A stretch of DNA of 64,000 nt from Viscum album. Its lineage: Eukaryota; Streptophyta; Magnoliopsida; Santalales; Viscaceae. Location: the NCBI GenBank assembly GCA_963277665.1, contig OY728165.1, positions 1,154,532,050 to 1,154,596,049 of the forward strand. Reading direction: 5' to 3'. This document shows, one piece after another, positions 24,858-39,060 of this stretch (the first letter of the stretch is position 1; the number at the start of each line of letters is the position of its first letter). The notes under the pieces were generated by a model. It saw only the letters and a list, made by a program, of their open reading frames with translations. It did not search any database and was not told the DNA's origin. The position numbers were made by a program, and so were the translations under genes.

Positions 24858-25537
24858 TGTTTATTGAATGGTCATTGATGAACTTTGGGTTTTTTGTATA
24901 AATTTTGGAGATTAAAAGTAGTTTTTTTGTAAAAGATTATCCTTTTTTCGAGATTATCTGATCTCGCACAAACAATTTTGTTTTTGGTTATTTTCTAAAG
25001 GCATGGGAAATATATATATCATCTTTTGTGGATTATGTGATTCTCTCGAAGATTATTATAGCGCGCTTAATGAAAAAAAAGTCATTCTGAATACTCATCG
25101 TTTAGAGAAAATATGAGGTTGTTTTAGAAATCTAGTAAAAGATGAATGTCTACATGAAATGTAAGTATATTTCGTTATGTTTTTTTGTTAGATTATTCAA
25201 TGAAAAGTAAATTAAAACAAAAACCTTGTCTGTTACCTTTTCCTACTGGGGAATCAATGTCTGTTTAACCCATCACACGTTTGTGAATTTCTGGTTGTTA
25301 ACTTTTCATTAACATGTTTTCTATCACTCTGCATCTGAACATGAAGGTTTTTTTCTCCACCATATCCATTTTTTCATGTAATCCTAGTATTTGTTGTATA
25401 GGGTATCCTTTGTACTTATCATCCTTTATTTTAATTTGATAGTTGTTTTGAATGTTTTTTCGATGTAGGGCTTTCAATGATATTCCCAAGCTCAAATTTT
25501 AAATTACGAAGATGCAATTCCCAAAAGGGGGGAAGGA
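24858..25537 (+). mobile_element. Element B body, right part, ending in polypurine tract
   Basis: This resumes the B body after element C and aligns with about 57840-58523 of H, for example TTGAACTTTGGGTTTT in H and the equivalent near 24888 here. It ends with AAAAGGGGGGAAGGA at 25523-25537 directly before the 3' LTR. No coding frame is supported. Confidence 0.75.
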
Positions 25538-28500
25538 TGAAACATCCCGGAAAAATGAAAACATGAAATTTGTATTTTTATTAATATTTTTGAATTGAAT
25601 ATTAATTTTACTTTAAATGGGTTGTTATGTTCGATAGCGTACTCGATACCCAACAATGGGTTCCTTGGAAATCTTAGGTTGCACACTAATATTATAATAT
25701 TAGTATTTTATATTGATGTTAAATACTAGCCATTGTATTGTTTAAAATGACCAAAACTAATTAAAATATGATTATACATGTTTGTTAAATGTATTTACAT
25801 TTATCCGATAAATGTTAGAGGCTTAAAATGTCAATAAATCTTATTTTAATCATAATTTACATTAAAATGTCGATATACTGCCTTTTAATGGAGAGCTGTC
25901 TTTAAATATAGTTTTGGTCATTTTTATATTTTATAATTGAGAAAATATAATCTTAAATTTGAATGGGGACATCAAATTTTACATTGGGTAAATTTTTGGT
26001 ATTTTTCAGATAAAGTTCATTTTTTTAACGAATAGTGAATAATATTGTATTTTAATTCCAAAATGCGTTTTAATATAATTTATTTATATGGTTTGATTAT
26101 ATTTTAAGTTGGTTTTAATTTTAATTAAAATATATTTTTACAATTTAATCCAATTTTTTTCATTGGAATTAATTTCACATTGAAATTAGACCTAATCTTG
26201 TATCAATATTGTGATAGTTATTATTTCTTAAAAACACACTATTTGTTTTGAAAACAGGAATTAATTTTAAAATTAATTAATTCCAATAATATGTTTATAA
26301 TATGAAATAATAGACATAATTTTTGAATTCATAATATCAAATGTATCTTATGCTGAGTTTTTTGTATTTTTCTGAAAAACATAAATTTATGATGAATAAT
26401 GAAACCACATAGTAGTAGTTTAGAAAACTGAATTTTTCATTTAAATTGCAATTTTACCACTTCTGTGAATTGAATTTCAAAAATCTGACATACATGGTTG
26501 TCAACAAAAAGTAAAATTTGGTTCAATAAGATGAAAGTAATTTTTTTTGAATAGTAACTTTGGACTTTTATTTACCACGATTAAAGGAAAATAGGGTACT
26601 TCAACGTAAAAAAATATTTTAATAATTCAGAATTAACATAACACTTGTCCAAAACTTATTGGATGAGTCATTAATGACCATGGTAATATTTGGGTCGATT
26701 TTGGGTCCCCTTTGAGCAACTTGGGAGTGATAATGATAATTTATATTAATTTACTTAAAGTAAAGGAAAAAATGGCAAAAGAAAATATCTTTTGGTAAAT
26801 TTATTTTTAGAAGGGGTAATATAATTTATCATTTTGTCTATAAATATTTATTGGATAGTTAAAAATAATTCCTACATGATAGTATTTTTTTAATTTTTAG
26901 ACATCAACTAAATTAAATTATATATGACACAATAATGATGCAGTATTTACCTTATTAAAAAATGATTTAAATAAATAAGATTATAATAATTAAAATATTA
27001 TCCAAAACCTCTAAAATTCCTATTGGATGATTATATTTCTACCTTGAGTCATCTTATCCTCAATGATAATTATTTTTGGTCCTTTAGAAACCGAATATCC
27101 TTATATTATAAAATAATATTTTCACACTTTTCAAAGAGCCCCACCTCTCCCTTACAAAAGGAGACCATTTCTGACCAATTCATCACACATCTCAAGCCAT
27201 TTTGATCATACAAAATCTACCCAATTAAGCTCCCTATATCCCTATCCTCCTCCTAGAAGCATTACCTCAGGAAAAAGGCATTTCAAGAAGTCCATAGTTT
27301 CAAACCAAAGGGAGTTACCCAAATTAAAAGAGATTAAAGAAAGAACGAGTCAAGTCGGACACGAGTTAAGTGATCCGAGCACTCACTTTCATTTCAAGTA
27401 CTCTGTTTTATTTCATATATTTTGTTCTCCATGTTCTTATGTTGGAGGATGTTTTTATAAATTCGCAATACTGTAATTATTATTTTCGTATGATGAAAGA
27501 CCCCCCTTTTACTGTCATCAATTCATTTTAATAATTTTTATGTGGTGCCGTTAGGCTGCCAAATTTTGGTAAGGGATTTTCTTATCTCACATTTAATTAT
27601 GGGAGATTCCCATTGTTCACCACTTCATTATTTCATGTGGTGTATTTTTTTACATCATTTTAATATATACTATCAGGATTATCATTATATTCAGGGTGTT
27701 CATTGATTCATTTGGTGGTTATTAACTTTGGGTCATACTACTCGATTGATTACAACATGGTAAGGGATTTTCATCTCACTTTTTAACCCCAGGAGATTCA
27801 CTCTAAATCATCCACTACTTCCATTTGTGTGGTGTATGTACTACCCTTGATTTTATTCTTTTTGAATTATAATTTATCTTATGGGTGTTTACATCTTCAT
27901 TGTATGATCCTTCTATCATGTGGTGTATGTTTCGTAAGATACCAAATTGTTAAGGGAACCTTTCACCCTCTTCTATTTTAAAAGTCTTCTTTTCGTTATA
28001 TCTTTTAATTCACACCTTCTTATGTTGGGATATGTTCTTATATATCCTTATTGGTATAAATTTTATGTCTACGTGATGATATATTCTTTTCAATCTAATC
28101 AACTCAGCATTAGAATTGTAATGTGACGCTGTTAGGTGGTCGAGTTTTTGCAAGGGAACATCTTAACCCAATTTCGATTCTTTGGGCTATACTTTTACTT
28201 CTTGAATATGTCATCCTACGAATATGTGTGAATGACCTCTGATTGTTTTAAACTTAAAATCCACTTATATTTGGTGTATTTATATATGTCACACATAATT
28301 ATTTGATTGATTTATCTTTAATTTAAGGATACCGTCTTTGTAAGGGACTTTGTCTCAATTTACATTCTATTAAGACTTATTTATTGTTATGCACCAATTC
28401 ACTTTTATATGGGTTATATACTACCCATTGACATATTATATGATGAATCCCTTTATTCTAATGATATTATAATGTTCTGATTATATGTTACTCGTCAAAT

Positions 28501-29566
28501 ATTTGTACTCAAGAGTCTCATCATTTTGTTAGAAACTCTTTAACTAAAATATAGTTTTAAATGTTATAATAATTTATTATTATAAATCGTTCTCTTTAAT
28601 GACCATGTTTTGAAAATGGTATTTATGGAATTATTTATATAGACATAATTTTTTTAAATGATAATTATTTTAAAAGCTTCAAAGTGCTATGGGACACTTT
28701 GATTAAAAAATATATTTTTTTAAATTGTTTTTGAAAATGGATTGATTATTTCAATATCTTTAAATTATTCTTATGATTCTAAATGAAATGTTGTTATTGA
28801 AATGATTATATTTGAAATAGTTTTTTTTAATTATGGTACTTGGACATTTTACGGGTGGTTATGTGATAAACAATATGATGGGTGGTGCTGTGAAAACCAG
28901 GACACGTGGTTACGTTATACCCTCCAATGCATTGGGTATGGACGTCACTCGTATGTGTATTCCATTTAATGATATGTATGGAAGTTGGCCATATGGTTAT
29001 TACATTTAGTGATATGTTTGGATGTCAACTGTATGGTAATTCCATTTATGTATGTTTATGTCCCATGTTACCTTTATGTGTTATGTGTTCTTTATATGGG
29101 ATTAATGGTAATATTTTGGTTACAAAAGGGTAAGTAATGATATTTTATTTGGTGAAGAGTATTTGCTACTTCATAAAGGAGAAAAGTATTACTTATGTTA
29201 AAGAATTCATATTTTACATGCTGTTTTATTAAACTAACATTGTTACATTTTTGTGTATCCCTTACTGAGCTTTTTAGGATTATCCCATGTTTTTGAAATG
29301 TTTTTCACATCACATAATGTGGAATAGTGTCAAGGATGGGATCAAGGAAAATTCATGTTCTCGTAAACATGGAACTAGAAATGACTATTATTTTGAGTTC
29401 ATGTTTAGTAAAAAAATGGAAACTGTGTAGAAGTTTCTAGTTTTTAATCTTTTGAGATGTAATAGTTATATCATAATTCTCTAATACTCTAAACCTGAAA
29501 ATATCATCAATGTGAATTATTCATTTAATTTAAGATTATGTAATGTTATAAGGCTGGGTCCTTACA
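25538..29566 (+). mobile_element. Element B 3' LTR
   Basis: It is 4029 bp long, running from TGAAACATCCC to GGGTCCTTACA. H LTRs are 4823 bp; most of the difference is the ~890-bp intron-like segment, which B lacks. The TATA equivalent reads TACAAAAG near 27153. The right flank (29567 on) belongs to element D. The left target duplication lies outside the window, so it cannot be checked. Confidence 0.82.
27364..28530 (+). repeat. Six-unit ~190-bp array in B 3' LTR
   Basis: Marker positions are about 27364 (mutated to GTTAAGTGA), 27569, 27760, 27949, 28150 and 28340, giving spacings of 189-205 bp. This matches the array at 812-1975 unit for unit. Confidence 0.65.
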
Positions 29567-32290
29567 TCTTTTGTTATGCACATATAATTGTTTACAATGT
29601 TTATATGATTCCTATTAAATTTTTTTATCTTGAATACACTTATTATTAATGATTTTTTGGGATCCATGTCATTTTATTTTCATCCATGGTTAGTATGAAT
29701 CCAGGTTACCATGTGTTTGGACTTTATTTAAACAATATCAATGTTTATCGAGATTGTTATTGATTATGCATCCAATGATGAAATATTAAAATCTATATCT
29801 AATATATTATTATTTATTTTTTAATCTCTTGTAATAATTTTTTATCTAATTTTGGGTATAATTTTTTCAATCCTTGGTAAATAATTTGAACAATAATGTG
29901 TTTTAAATTAATTCCAACATTACCAATTTATTTGGTCAGAAATTTGAGTTCATGAAAAACCATGGTTTCTAACTGGTTTCCAATAATATTATAATATTAT
30001 AAATTTTTATTTTAACTGAATATTTATACATTTTTTAATTTTATTTTTTTATTTTAAATTGTATTATTTTTTTATTTGAAGAAATTTTATAAACATTTTA
30101 TAGGGAAAAAAGAATGTGATGGATATCTAGATTCACCCAAATCCATGACAAAAATTCTACTAATGAAATCATTACAAGATTAAATAATTATTAATGTTTT
30201 AAATAATTTGATTTCTAAATATTTTTTATATTCATTTTTATAATGTGGGGTTAAATGAAATTATTTTCATAAATATTTCATGCTTGGAATGTTTTTTTAA
30301 TTATTTTCAAAACATTTATTATTTATTTTCAAAAGGATGTTTTTAAGGAAAATTATTTCAATGATTTTTGTAGATTATATTATATATTTTCAATGTATTT
30401 TCAATGAAAAATGATTTCAATTTTTTTTAAGAAACCTTTATATATTTTCATGGAAAATATTTTTAATTTATTTGTTCAAAAATATTTTATATGTTTTCAA
30501 GGAAAATATAGTTTCAAAATATTTTTTGGAATTATTTATAAATTGTAAACATTTATTTAAAGAAATATTTTTCAACATTATTTCATTATTTATTTATAAA
30601 TTTTTAAAATAAATAAGTTTTTATAATATTATTGTAGAATCCTTTATAATTTTTTTAATATTTATTTTTCTAAAAATGGATATTAAAAGTTTTATGTTTC
30701 TTAAATGAAATTTTCAATAAAAATGATATTTTCATCATGAAATGTTTTTATATGTTTTTTTCAAAATTATTTTTCTAATAACATTAATCCCACAGATGTC
30801 AATCATGTTTATTTTGGAAAATGATACATGGGTTCCGTTCATATAAATTATCGGAATGGTTTACTCATTATGGAATGATGTTTATGAAATCCATTATCTA
30901 TAATGGATTATATGTTTATAAAATATGTTTCCCTATCATGTGTTATAAGTTTATGAAACCCGCATCTTTTTATGGGTTATTCTATGATAAAATTAATTTA
31001 AAAATTAAATTTACCCCTATGTTAATATTTTATTAGATGTTAATGAAACCCATTACATTTCATAGGTTATGATATAACTGTTTTTGATCTTGTGGACCAT
31101 GTATGTATAATTTAATTTTGAGACTGGTAGGACCTATATCTCCATAAAATTAAATTAGTAATGAATTATATCTCATGATATAGACTATGATTTTCTTTAG
31201 ATTGAACCTTTTCTATAATGAAGGCCATGGTAGTGAACCATAATTACAAAGATAGTATGAGGAGTGAGCTCATGCTACAAAAATTTCCATGTGAGTGAAT
31301 CATAACTATAATGAAGGTATAGTGAGTGAATTCATACTATTTAAGTGTTCATAGGAGTGAAACACAAATACCATGTGTTATGGGGAGTGAAATCATATTA
31401 CTATGTTTTCTAAGGGAGTGAACCATAACTACCAAGATGGTATGAGGAGAGAACACATACTCTTAAGGTATCCATGAAATCAATTACTTGACTATGATGA
31501 AAATAATTTTATATGATTATGTGTCTGCCAAATTTTTTTGAATTATTGCAATATTACTATTTAATGGATTATGTTATTTAATTCCATATGATTCATATAA
31601 TAGATATGGCCATGATTCATGTTAATGATATTTTTATATACTAGTAATAACCATCTAATGGTATGATCATGTTATCATACCCTTATGCTCTTGATTATAT
31701 GTCTATATTTTTTACATTTACTAAACATACGAGAGCATAAATATTTATATTTCCTTTCCAATTTTATGATGATATTTATTAATTATGATTTTTCTACAAA
31801 GGGTACAAGTAATTAATAATCTAGATAGAGATAATGTAGTTCACATGTATACCAGTGATTATGTTTCAAGGTTTCCAATGAAACTATACTAATATAATCA
31901 TTGGGCATCTATTGTTGAAATGTTTTATGTTTTCCAATGATGATTTAATTTATATGTACATTAAGACCATATTTTTATAGTTTCTATAAATGAAAATGTT
32001 TACCAAAAATATGGTATCATGGATAATAATACATTAATGAAAATCATAAGGGATTGTCTACGGATAAGTATATGTATAATGAAATATACAAGAAAATGTC
32101 CAGGAATATTGGGAAAGGGGTGGGAGAGTTGTATCCAAGAAATATATACCAATCTATATAAAAATGTGCATTTGGATCTGGAATATATTTACCTAAGAGT
32201 GACTTATCTGACAAGGGGCATCAGGCCTAACTCAATGTAACCTAGTACGTCAAAACAAGTCTTGCTTCACACATGGTTTGACACTCTCTG
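29567..32290 (+). mobile_element. Element D, remainder of 5' LTR (very old)
   Basis: This AT-rich stretch aligns, with heavy divergence, to about 36570-39060. Shared landmarks include a stretch of sentences around 30800-31080 and 37780-38090 (repeated AAACCCAT...ATGGGTTAT phrases) and a ~62-bp tandem array. B is inserted into this LTR, so its first part lies left of the window. The right boundary is approximate. No gene is supported. Confidence 0.5.
31228..31473. repeat. Four-unit ~62-bp tandem array in D 5' LTR
   Basis: Degenerate units start near 31228, 31289, 31351 and 31412. Each contains GAGTGAACCATAACTAC-like sequence and then TATGGGGAGTGAA-like sequence. A matching array occurs at 38220-38530. 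Confidence 0.6.
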
Positions 32291-34067
32291 GGATAGGCAT
32301 TGTATGTTCATAAAATATTTACAAACCATTATAATGGATTTGAAAACAATATGACTACGAATATCAAATGATAAACCAAGTTTGTATTTGATTATAATGT
32401 AGGTTTCATGATTTTGATATCACATAAGTAATTTTTTATGATTATGTGGTTTTATTCTATGGATTGTGTTTCTAACCCTGTGCCTTCTTATTTTAGTCAA
32501 TGGTGAGATCTAGATGGAACAAGGTAAACATTTATTGTGTTATATATGGCATGTATGGGAATTGTAAAAACTGAATTCCCAAATGGAAATCCCATAAAGA
32601 GAATATTAAAGTTGCTATGAGTAAATGGAAAATATATAACGATAATAATGACCCAATAAAATAACGGGTATATGAAGTTCTTCTTGTATTTATTACATTA
32701 AAAAAAGAATCATGATTATATTAGGGACATAGAAAATTAATAAATGATGAATATTTTATATTATAGGAATATGTATTAATTAATATGTTAATGAAGCTTG
32801 AGTAATGGTTTAACAATAATGTAGGACAAATGAAGTATTTATGTTCTGGAATTCAATGTTTTTGGTAAATGAAACATAATATGAATAAGTATTTTAAATA
32901 GAATGTTTCATTAAGTATTTAAATTTAACTGTTTAATGTTTATTAACACATAGAAAATTAATATTATGACAAAGGTAAGGGAACCATTAATGTGATAAAG
33001 TTATTGAAAATACTATGTTTATCTTGGATAAAGAGTTGATTGATTTGGGAAAAGTAAAATGTATGGCACTGATTTCCTTGGATTTGATTGTTGATTTGAT
33101 GAGAAATTGGTTGATGTCATCATGGATAGAGTTTACAACTTATTGTATTCAAGTAATATATCAAGTAATCATTGTAATAAAAAAGCATTGAATTCTATGA
33201 AAAAGAGTAATGGTATTTTAGGATATTAAAATTTTCAAGAGGATTTATTATGGCGGTATCAACATGATTTTAATGTCAGAACCACAGATTAATTTGTGAT
33301 ATATCATGGATCAATGTTTTTTTTACTTCATGAATTTATTTTTATTGTCTTGAATTTTTATCTTTACGATGGCTTATAAGGTTATCCATTTTTGGAAGTA
33401 TTAATTTAAACATTGGATGAAGTTTTTTAGATTAAAGTATTCACCCACCAATTGATTATTTGTGTACGTTGGTGAAATTGTTCCAAAATTACTAGGTTGA
33501 TGATAATTGATGACTATTAGGACAGAATATCATGGATATCATAATCTATTAGTTCCACATTAATGAAAAATCAAACATTATTGTTAAGGAAATATGTGAT
33601 ATGGATCATAGAACAACCAAGGGAAACGTTGTCGATAAATCATGAATTTATATCAATTCATGGAGATCATTTATCTTCAGGAAAACAATTTAGAAATAAA
33701 ATATTGTCATAATACATTAATTTTCTTTACATCGAAGTATTATTAAATTATCAATGATTTATGACTTTGAGACCCAAATAATTATATTGATATTTATCTT
33801 ATTTTTGGTTGATTACCCTAATAAGAAACTAAAAATATTTACATATTCCCTTCATTTCCAATCATCAATCCTAACATATGTTTTCTTATATGTGGAGACC
33901 TAGTTACGAGTTACCTTGAGTAAACATTATGCTTCAAAATGTACCTATGTAATTGAATTATTAGTATGTATTTTTATAATGTCTGCACATATAAAGATAA
34001 CATTAATGTATTAATCTGTTAAAAGCACTAATAAATTTAGAGGGAGTAATTAATTTTTAGTTGGTAT
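32291..34067 (+). mobile_element. Element D body with gag-start relic
   Basis: At 32500 an ATG is preceded by TTCTTATTTTAG and followed by GTGAGATCTAGATGGAAC. This resembles the gag start of H (ATGGCTGGATCTAGCAGG after TTTTGGTTTTAG). No frame longer than a few dozen codons remains. The rest is AT-rich without recognisable domains. The boundary with the 3' LTR is a guess based on TGTAACA at 34068. Confidence 0.35.
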
Positions 34068-37000
34068 AATGTAACAAATGATATTTTTTGAATTTTCATC
34101 AAATTAATTTAGTCTTTTTGTTTTTTATTTAACACAACACTGAATGTAGATTGTGTTATATGAATGAAAAAATATTCTTGATTTAAATGCTACAACCTTT
34201 TTAGATTTATTTATGCGATACTAAAAGATAATTGCTCACTAACGTCAACATTGACTAGTCTTACATTAAACGTAACATCAAGTTTCTATGAAACTAAATT
34301 CTGTTCTGTTATAATTAGTTAATCTAGATAATTATAACATATCTATCAAAAAAATAATACTAATATAAGTAAAAAATTATTAAATATTATTTATAATGGT
34401 TTTATATAAAGAAAAACTAATTATTATAAAATATATAATTTCTGGTGAAGTCTTTATAATATTGGAAATACCATTTCCTTAAAAGAACAAATTTTCACAA
34501 CCTTCATTGAAGAATTAAAAAAATATAATTCTATAAAGATAAAAATATTTAATTTCAAAATATAAAAATAAATTTTAATTAATATTATCGAAATTATATA
34601 AAGGTGAATATTTGGGATTTTTATGAGATACATAAATTATGCGTGAATAGTGAAAAAAGTGAATTTTAATTCCAAAATGATTTTTTGTATAATTTTACTC
34701 TATTGTTAAAAAATATTTTATGTTTGATTTAAAGAAAAAATATGAGAAATATACCAATATTAATCCAATTTATGTAATTTTAATCATTTTATGTTCAATT
34801 TAGGTATAAAAGCATAATGAAATTTTGAACATCCGTATATTAAAAAAATACTTTCTATCTATGTCTATGAGATTATCATTAAACATAATATTCCCAAATA
34901 TGTGATTTTAATTTTGAAAAATTGAAATAAAATTTTATAATCAGTATTATATTTATAATCTAAAAAAATTAACATATTATTTTTCAAAAAATGATTAGTG
35001 AAAATGGGTAAAATTAATTACAACGATCAAAGTAAAATTATAAAAGAGAATAAACATTAATATTTTAGAGAATAATGACATATAAAATTGTAAAAACAAA
35101 TTTAATAGAAAAATTTAGATCCATAAACCTATAAGGTTCTATAATGATCCATTTGTAATATTTTGGAATAAGAAATTCTTGAAGGAATAAATAATTTTCA
35201 AAAAATTCCATGTGTTTCCATTCTCTCCCTTGTAAAGGGTCACTAACTCTTCCCTTTACTAACACCTCTCAGGATACTTATATTATCAAAATAACTTCCC
35301 AATACACTTTAAAACCTTATATACATCCTCTTTAATTCATCTCTTTGAGTATAAATCCATCCAAGGAATCCCTATGGTGCAAACAAAAACAAGTTACTGA
35401 AATAAGAGGTAACGACTTTCCTCATGATCTTTAGTTTTATTTCCATTGACCACACCAAAAATATCATTATTACATGTTTATAAAAGAACCAGTATCATAA
35501 ATAAATTGATATTTTTCTATTCTATGTATTTTACCAACACCTACACACACTTCCATCTAATGGGTAAATAACATATTTTTTTATGTACGGTGAACCACTG
35601 CATGAAGAATCAATGCTTGTTTGTTTCTTTATTAAAAATATTCATGGATATTAATTATGATAAAAAACTATTTATTTATGATATATATTATATATGTTAT
35701 GTTTTTCGTATTATTTATTTCCTTTAAAACAAATTTATTCATACCTTTCATCTTGTATAAATATCATAACAACATTTGTGGATGGGTTGAAGACTCCCTC
35801 ATCAATGTGATGTGATTCGTTTACACATTACATTAAATGTGTTAAGTATTACTTTAATGAAAATATACGATATTTTTAACATTATCATTCTGTTTTTATG
35901 ATATAATTTACTTAGATACATTTACTTCATTTAAATATTTTCATTCTATATGACAAAAAAATCAAAACATTGTTCATTTCATTGTATAACCTACATACTC
36001 CATGAACATTATTTTCCATTTATTTGTATATATATTATATATTATTACAATTAAATATATACTATTTGCATATTTTATTTATATAATTATTTGTGTTCTA
36101 TTAAAAAGAATATATTGACCAATGGTATATGTTAAAGAATAATAGGTCAAAACACAAACTAAGAGAAAAGTGGATATTACCCAAACTAAAACCTTAACAT
36201 AGAATTGTTATTATGTAGTTAAAATAAATTTACAAAAAAATAATATGTAGTACTAGATATATTAATATGATTCTAATCCATATTTATATGAAAATAATAT
36301 TTATTATAAATGAGTTTTTTTTAGTATGATAATTGTAAAGACACAAAGTATGATAATTTCAGCTCACATTCTTTTCTATGAGAAACATGCCTCATTCATC
36401 ACTATTTTTTTGTATATACTGGACAAAAATGTATTATAATATTAATATACATAAATTTATGGTTATTTTCATATCCATTTTACAGTATTTTTTCACGGGA
36501 TTTACAGTTCAAAAGTAACCAAATCGTTAAAGTAATTTTTGACACAATTTTCCTTCATTGAGACGCATGATTCGTTATGAACCATTGTAATTTTATGATG
36601 TGTATATGATTATAATTGAAATGTGATATTTTTAATCTCATTATTTTAAAATATATTTTACTATGAATGTAATTTTATATTCATACATGGGGTGTATGAT
36701 TCTACGTTACTATGTGGTTAGTGTTTATTGAAAAAATATCATTGTTTATTATGATTTTTAAGATTATTCTCTTATGGATGAAATTTTAATATTCACCTCT
36801 AAATAACTCTCATTGTTTTTATTAACCTATATATATTAATATTATATCCATTAAAAGTCAGTATTTTTCCCTCCTTGGTGTATAAGATGATCAAGATTGT
36901 GATTTTTGGAATGTCTTACTTCACATATTTCTTGGGATAGAAATCTATATTCCATAAATCCCATGTTTTCTAAAATGAATCCAAAAATATAATACGACTA

Positions 37001-39060
37001 TAATATCCTGATTAAATATATTTATAACTTATTTTTTCTTTTTAATGAAATTTATTTTTATTAATAGAATCTTCTTTTTGTATTATTATTGATGAAATAT
37101 TATATACTTTATACAGATAAAAAGGATAGTTTGGAATGTATGAATTTATCCACCAACATGAAAAAATTTCACATGCTGCAACATATATAATATTAAAAAA
37201 GAAATTTTAATAAAATGAAAATTTATAGTAATATTATGTAATTTATTATTTTAATGTGTTTTTAAATGAAATTTTTTTAAAAAAATTTTATGATTAAAAA
37301 GTATATATATATGATTATAAAATAATTATTTGTTTTAAAAAAGATTTATTCAATGAAATGTATTTTTATTATTAATGATGAATAATTTATATGTTTTCAA
37401 ATTACATTAAATGAAAAAATATTGTTCTTAATAATGCTTTTATATGTTTTTATAGAAATAGGTTTCCAAAATGTTATCAATATTTATTTAAATGTTTTCA
37501 TCGGAAATAGGTTTTCAAAACATTTTCTTGATTTCTTATTTTGTTTGCAATGTATTTTCAAAGAAATTGATTTCAAACCTCCTTTAATATTTATTTAAAA
37601 ATATTGAAATAAAAAAGTTTTTATAATGTTCTTATATCATCATATATATGTTTTTGATGATTATTTTCATGAAATTGGTTTTTTGAAGGTTTATGTTTTT
37701 ATAATTTTTAAAAGAAGAAAGGATATGTACATCATAAAATAGTTTTAAAGGATTATTCAAAACAATTTTCCATATATGTTGATATCAGTTGATCTTAATA
37801 ATTATTTACTCGGAAATTATCCAATGGTTCCATTCATATTATTTCAATAAATTGTTTACACCTTATGTATTGATGTTTCTGAAATCCCATTTCCCTATAG
37901 GTTATATGTTCCTGAAATCCATTTATCTTTAATGGGTATTATGTTTATTAATCCATCTTCTATTCATGGGTTATTCATTGGGGAATAGATTATGAAACCT
38001 ATCCTTTTACACGTGTTAAGATATGATTACATGGAAATGAAACCCATTTAATTTTATGGGTAATTTAATGATAGTTCCTGATCATGATGTACATGTTTAA
38101 ATGATTTCATTATTTGATTTATGGGAAATTTATCTACCACTTTTGTGTTGTGTAATGATTTATATCTCTTGAAACTATCAAAGATACTCTTGGGATGGAA
38201 AATGAATAATAAAGTATACATGGGATTGAACCATGTCTACCTAGACGGAATGGGGAGTCAACCCATACCACAAATATGACCATGGGTGTGAACCATGACA
38301 ACCAATATGGTATGGGGAGTAAAATATTTCTACTAATATGTCCTTGGGAGTGAACCATGACTACCAAAATTGTTTGGGGAGTGAAATAATTCTACTATGA
38401 TGACCATGGGAGTCAACCATGACTACTATGATGGTAGAAGGAGTTTAATCATAGTATTAAGATGATGATGGGTGTGAACCATGACTACCATGATGGTATG
38501 GGAAGTGAACACATAATAATAATATGGCATTGGTATTAATTCCTTTACAATTATAGAAATTATTTTATATCTTATGTTTCTATGAAAATACCATGTATTA
38601 TTCCTAAGTTATGTATTCATGAATTATATTCATTATTTTGTTATAATTCAACTCTTATGGACCCACATTATTTATGACATGATTCCTGTTTTTGATCTTC
38701 AAAAATGTTGGGTATGATCATCAAATATTATGATCACATTCTCATACCCCTATTATCATGTTTATATGTATCCCTTGTTTACTCTTACTAAGAATCTTAG
38801 AAAAGACATTTTAAGGTTTTTCTCCAGGTTATGAAGACATGTATTATGTATTATGTGTCTAAGAAGGGTGATAGTAATGAAAGACATAGTGAGGGGGGAT
38901 ACTATTGTTTACATTTGTACCAATGATTATATTTCTATGATTTCAAAGGCAATAGAAAAATATAGTATTTGGGAATTAATTTGTATAATTTTTTTAGTAT
39001 TCATAAAAAATGATGTATGTACAATGTACGTCAATAATTAGTTGTTATATGGGGAGGGTA
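34068..39060 (+). mobile_element. Element D, probable 3' LTR
   Basis: The start TGTAACAAATG at 34068 follows a weak purine run. About 520 bp in, the phrase around 34600-34680 resembles the B and H LTRs at the same offset (a GGTATTTTTC...GAATAGTG...TTTTAATTC pattern). Near 35225 CTCTCCCTTGTAAAGG resembles the TATA region of B and H. From about 36570 on it pairs with 29567-32000. Ends are approximate. Confidence 0.4.
38220..38530. repeat. Five-unit ~62-bp tandem array in D 3' LTR
   Basis: Units start near 38220, 38283, 38345, 38407 and 38469. The core is GTGAACCATGACTACCA followed by ATGGTATGGGGAGTGAA with variation. This corresponds to the array at 31228-31473, with one more unit. Confidence 0.65.

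Noticed and set aside
31228..31473. CRISPR-like repeat array
   Set aside because: Units are contiguous and degenerate with no unique spacers; plant LTR context.
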